Assembly (NCBI GenBank): GCA_017399695.1
Contig: JAFQBK010000016.1
Location: 363,798-427,797, forward strand
Length of the DNA stretch: 64,000 nt
Reading direction: 5' to 3'
DNA from: Clostridia bacterium
GTDB lineage: Bacteria > Bacillota > Clostridia > UBA1381 > UBA9506
The notes under the pieces were generated by a model. The model did not search any database. It was not told the DNA's origin and was given only the letters and a program-made list of their open reading frames with translations. The position numbers and the translations under genes were made by a program. Positions 61,461 to 64,000 of the stretch are shown piece by piece (position 1 is the stretch's first letter; every line of letters starts with the position of its first letter).

Positions 61461-62126
61461 ATGTTCAAACACGAAAAATTACTTTTTCATCCGGTGTCGG
61501 TAGAAAAACCAAACCCGCAATATGCGGTATTACTTCAGGAACAACTTGGAGGCGGAAACGGAGAACTAAAAGCAGCAATGCAGTATATGTCGCAAAGCTT
61601 CCGCATCAAAGACCCCGAAATTAAGGACTTGTTCCTTGATATTGCGGCGGAAGAGCTTGGCCATATGGAAATGGTTGCACAAACCATTAATTTGCTTAAC
61701 GGTCATGATGTGGATGCGACAAAGGTACAAGCAGGCGAAGTACAGTCTCACGTCATTTTAGGATTAAACCCCGGACTGATCAATGCCTCGGGCTACTCCT
61801 GGACTGCAGATTATGTTACGGTAACCGGAGACTTGTGCGCTGACCTTTTGAGTAACATCGCCTCAGAACAACGTGCAAAGGTCGTTTATGAATATTTGTA
61901 CCGCCAGATAGACGATAAGAAAGTAAGAAAAACCATCGACTTTCTTCTGAATCGAGAAGAAGCTCATAACCAGATGTTCAGAGATGCGTTTAACAAAGTA
62001 CAAAACAGCGGTTCTAACAGAGATTTTGGTACCACAAAGGCCGCAAAAATGTATTTTTCAATGTCCGATCCCGGACCGAATACATTTGCAAATCATGAAA
62101 CCATTCCGCCGTCGTTTAATAAATAG
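61461..62126 (+). CDS. Manganese catalase family protein (CotJC-like)
   Basis: 221-residue dimanganese ferritin-fold protein. Candidate metal ligands are Glu in GELKAAMQYMSQSF, Glu and His in AAEELGHMEMVAQ, Glu in ASEQRAKVVYEYL and Glu-His in NREEAHNQMFRDAF. Proteins of this size include spore-coat CotJC and general Mn catalases that destroy hydrogen peroxide, fitting an anaerobe. cotJA/cotJB are absent. GGGAGG lies 9 bases before the ATG. Confidence 0.9.
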   Translation: MFKHEKLLFHPVSVEKPNPQYAVLLQEQLGGGNGELKAAMQYMSQSFRIKDPEIKDLFLDIAAEELGHMEMVAQTINLLNGHDVDATKVQAGEVQSHVILGLNPGLINASGYSWTADYVTVTGDLCADLLSNIASEQRAKVVYEYLYRQIDDKKVRKTIDFLLNREEAHNQMFRDAFNKVQNSGSNRDFGTTKAAKMYFSMSDPGPNTFANHETIPPSFNK

Positions 62127-62190
62127 TGTTAATAGAATTTCATACTATTGATACGAAATAATATTGTTTGCTAGCAGGTAAATATAACTG

Positions 62191-62224
62191 AAAAAATCAC
62201 TTGCAATTTGCAAGTGATTTTTTG
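62191..62224 (+). terminator. Terminator after the manganese catalase gene
   Basis: AAAAAATCACTTGCAA / TTGCAAGTGATTTTTT, followed by G and T; the remaining bases to 62349 are AT-rich with no frame or motif that I can support. Confidence 0.85.
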
Positions 62225-62349
62225 TTGGCTTTCACATTTTAATATAAAATGCAAATTTAAAAGTTTAGAATTATGATGAACCCTTACAGTGTCAGTTATG
62301 ATATATCCCCTCTCAAAAAACGAGCATTGGCAGAGTCACAACTTCCACT

Positions 62350-62883
62350 CTACTCCCATATATGAGTTATTACCTCAACACTAACAACACTATTTGAATT
62401 CTCTAAACTATATAAAACCTCAGAATAATCTTTACCGTAATACTCATTTGCAGTATCATCTACGCTGTATACACAAAAAGGTAAAGCACGCCCAATTAAA
62501 GTTTCATAAAATCTGCATCTTATTTTCTTATTTTTATCTTCATAATCGGAATTATCGCCGGGTTGATAACTTCGACAGAAGCGTATCCTTTTTCTAAAAG
62601 GATCTTTAGGTGTGCTTGCATAAGGTCCATTCCCATTTTGCCATGCCTTGTCCACAATACTTTCCACATTTCTCAAATCTTCAAAGTACTTTAAAATATC
62701 CATTCCAGCAACTGTATTATTCTTGAAAAACAAATAATAATAACCTTCCACTTCATCGTATATATGTAATATTTTTTCATCATAGGTGTTATTACTTATA
62801 TGTTTGTCATTAGAACCTGATTCGCAACCTGATAATGTAAGACAAAGTACAAAAAACAAAAGAACAGTTACAAACCTTTTCAT
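62350..62883 (-). CDS. Hypothetical lipoprotein
   Basis: 177 residues with a lipoprotein signal peptide (MKRFVTVLLFFVLCLTLSGC, lipobox LSGC with Cys20) and a polar body rich in Asn, Asp and Tyr (YDEVEGYYYLFFKNNTVAG, DPFRKRIRFCRSYQPGDNSD). No family is recognised. Expected at the outer face of the membrane. Base composition is markedly AT-rich compared with the genes before 62.1 kb, suggesting recent acquisition or low selection. Confidence 0.7.
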   Translation of the reverse strand: MKRFVTVLLFFVLCLTLSGCESGSNDKHISNNTYDEKILHIYDEVEGYYYLFFKNNTVAGMDILKYFEDLRNVESIVDKAWQNGNGPYASTPKDPFRKRIRFCRSYQPGDNSDYEDKNKKIRCRFYETLIGRALPFCVYSVDDTANEYYGKDYSEVLYSLENSNSVVSVEVITHIWE

Positions 62884-62921
62884 AATTTCAGTCCCTTCGA
62901 AAAATATTTGAATATCTGCTT

Positions 62922-63344
62922 TTACTCCAAAACTTTTTTTGCTAAATTAAAAATGCGCATCCATCGATAAAGTTTAATAGGTAGAGCAACCCAACCAATT
63001 AAAAATGCTAACACAAACTTAATTGCAAAATATGCTATCCAACCAACTATAGGCATTACTAAAAAAACTTTAGGAGTAATTGCACTCAATGCCATCCATC
63101 CAAAAGGTACCCACGCGAACAATAACCCTGATAGATTTTTCATTATAATAGAACAGCCTATACCTAAAATCAAACCTACTACTATACACTTTAGCATTTT
63201 AGACTTTTCTCCATAAATATGCTCCGAAAGGCACTCTTTACATATAGGAATGCTTATAACAGTAGCACAGTCTGAACATAAGCCCTTTCCACAAACTTGA
63301 CAAAGAGCACTTGCATTTCTTTCCTCATGATAAAAGCAATTCAT
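62922..63344 (-). CDS. B-box zinc-finger membrane protein
   Basis: 140 residues. The N-terminal 40 residues carry a B-box-like zinc site (CFYHEERNASALCQVCGKGLCSDCATVISIPICKECL), followed by three hydrophobic segments (CIVVGLILGIGCSIIM, LFAWVPFGWMALSAI, VFLVMPIVGWIAYFAI) and a basic C-terminus. Bacterial B-box membrane proteins of this layout are common in Clostridia but have no assigned function. AT-rich like its neighbours. Confidence 0.72.
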   Translation of the reverse strand: MNCFYHEERNASALCQVCGKGLCSDCATVISIPICKECLSEHIYGEKSKMLKCIVVGLILGIGCSIIMKNLSGLLFAWVPFGWMALSAITPKVFLVMPIVGWIAYFAIKFVLAFLIGWVALPIKLYRWMRIFNLAKKVLE

Positions 63345-63456
63345 TTTTATTCACCTTAACTTTCATTAAAATAATTACATAATGATTATAGACGTTTTCT
63401 ATCTATTTGTCAATAGAAATTTTATGTCTATGGTAAATTATATATAGGTGATATAA

Positions 63457-63684
63457 ATGAAAAAAACATTTGGAGAAAAAATAAAAAACCTCCGTGAAGA
63501 TTGTGATTTAACCCAACAAGCATTGGGGCGAGAACTAAATATGACTCAAAGAAAAATATCTTATCTTGAAAACAATAAATATGAGCCATCAATTGAAGAC
63601 ATTAGAATTCTTTGCCTTTTCTTTAAAATTTCTTCTGATTATCTTTTAGGCTTACCAAAAGGTTTAAAAAATCCAATAAAATAA
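63457..63684 (+). CDS. XRE family transcriptional regulator
   Basis: 75-residue single-domain HTH protein: GEKIKNLREDCDLTQQALGRELNMTQRKISYLENNKYEPSIEDIRILCLFFKISSDYLLGLPKG (in parts). Its upstream DNA holds several ATAGA/TCTAT half-sites (63387-63432) that could be operators for it. Divergent from the B-box gene. Low GC. Confidence 0.82.
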   Translation: MKKTFGEKIKNLREDCDLTQQALGRELNMTQRKISYLENNKYEPSIEDIRILCLFFKISSDYLLGLPKGLKNPIK

Positions 63685-63755
63685 TCATTTTCACTATTAC
63701 CTTTTACTTCAAAATCCTCGTTGTATTCAGGGAATAGTGAAGTGGTAATAAGTGT

Positions 63756-63787
63756 AAAAATCCTCGTTCTTACGAACGAGGATTTTT
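63756..63787. terminator. Bidirectional terminator downstream of the last XRE gene
   Basis: Perfect 14-bp stem AAAAATCCTCGTTC / GAACGAGGATTTTT around TTAC. A partial copy (AAAATCCTCGTT) lies upstream at about 63711-63722. Confidence 0.88.
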
Positions 63788-64000
63788 GGCTCCCCAGGCC
63801 TAACTACGACTCGCTTTGCTCGCATGCATGCTTGGCTTAGCCAATCGAACTTCGCTAATGCTCGTTCTCTTGGAGCCTGTGCAGTGGCGTTACCTAAATC
63901 AAAGATTTAGAACGCTGTTGCATGGCTCTCGTTAGCCAAATCAAAGATTTGGACTCGAGCGCAGCTATCGAACCGGTTCGAGTCCTGCTTAATAAAAAAG
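63788..64000. repeat. Structured repeat region at the window end
   Basis: No gene is seen in 63788-64000. GGCTCC (63788) and GGAGCC (63872) close an 84-base block; then two similar hairpins follow, each with an AAATC-aaa-GATTT core and GC-rich flanking pairs (GCGTT/AACGC and CTCG/CGAG), forming an imperfect tandem repeat of about 45 bases. A 14-base palindrome TCGAACCGGTTCGA lies near 63968. It may be a repeat element or the start of a structured RNA cut by the window edge. Confidence 0.45.

Noticed and set aside
63960..64000. Sequence GGTTCGAGTCCTGC resembling a tRNA T-arm
   Set aside because: The 5-bp T stem does not pair, no acceptor, D or anticodon arms can be built upstream, and the resemblance comes from the TCGAACCGGTTCGA palindrome.
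1..64000. CRISPR array, insertion sequence or prophage
   Set aside because: No regularly spaced repeats, transposase, integrase or phage structural genes are visible.

Overview
The window is chromosomal DNA from an anaerobic, endospore-forming member of the Bacillota, most likely class Clostridia. Support: a complete eight-gene spoIIIA operon, spoVAC, the yajC-TIGR04086-SCIFF cluster typical of Clostridia, a lexA/yneA divergon, a class III (oxygen-sensitive) ribonucleotide reductase, TTG/GTG starts behind strong GGAGG sites, and moderate GC. I cannot name the genus. No rRNA gene, convincing tRNA gene, CRISPR array or transposase was seen.

Layout. 1-3.1 kb: tig-clpP-clpX on the minus strand, clpX cut by the window edge. 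3.2-5.9 kb: a YiiX-like cysteine hydrolase, a 54-codon membrane peptide coupled to spoVAC, and a cysteine-synthase-like enzyme. 5.9-8.6 kb: yajC, a TIGR04086 membrane protein, the SCIFF ranthipeptide precursor and its radical-SAM maturase. 8.6-11.8 kb: a lysine riboswitch ahead of asd-dapA-dapB. 11.8-25.7 kb: ilvE, then a minus-strand run of twelve closely spaced genes (murJ, O-antigen ligase-like, glycosyltransferase, two DUF4330 proteins, proBA, ecfA1-ecfA2-ecfT, truA, DUF5711, cvpA). 25.9-31.1 kb: rpsB-tsf, hisA-hisF-hisIE, tmcAL. 31.2-33.5 kb: an M20 peptidase and the lexA/yneA SOS divergon. 33.5-35.9 kb: a small Fe-S protein, then an L20-type leader with infC-rpmI-rplT, and a histidine phosphatase. 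35.9-40.8 kb: spoIIIAA-AH. 40.9-50 kb: an NSS transporter, dinB with a LexA box, mnmM, nrdG and nrdD each with NrdR-like boxes, a ComB phosphatase and a DUF2974 hydrolase. 50-55.4 kb: a GlmU-like acyltransferase, an HTH-phosphoglucosamine mutase fusion, trkH-trkA. 55.4-60.4 kb: a DeoR-type regulator divergent from an aminotransferase / Gfo-Idh oxidoreductase / FGGY kinase operon. 60.4-64 kb: an SLH protein and XRE regulator around a long palindrome, a manganese catalase, then AT-rich DNA with a lipoprotein, a B-box membrane protein, another XRE regulator and a structured repeat region.

Most unusual points: (i) an XRE DNA-binding domain fused to phosphoglucosamine mutase, with a palindrome inside its own promoter, in an operon with a GlmU-acetyltransferase-like protein; (ii) a trigger factor carrying an 80-residue lysine/alanine/threonine tail with internal repeats; (iii) an NrdD with a C-terminal CPNC redoxin domain; (iv) a DeoR-controlled aminotransferase-dehydrogenase-kinase operon of unknown substrate; (v) a 54-codon membrane peptide coupled to an isolated spoVAC; (vi) infC with a probable AUC start behind an attenuator leader.
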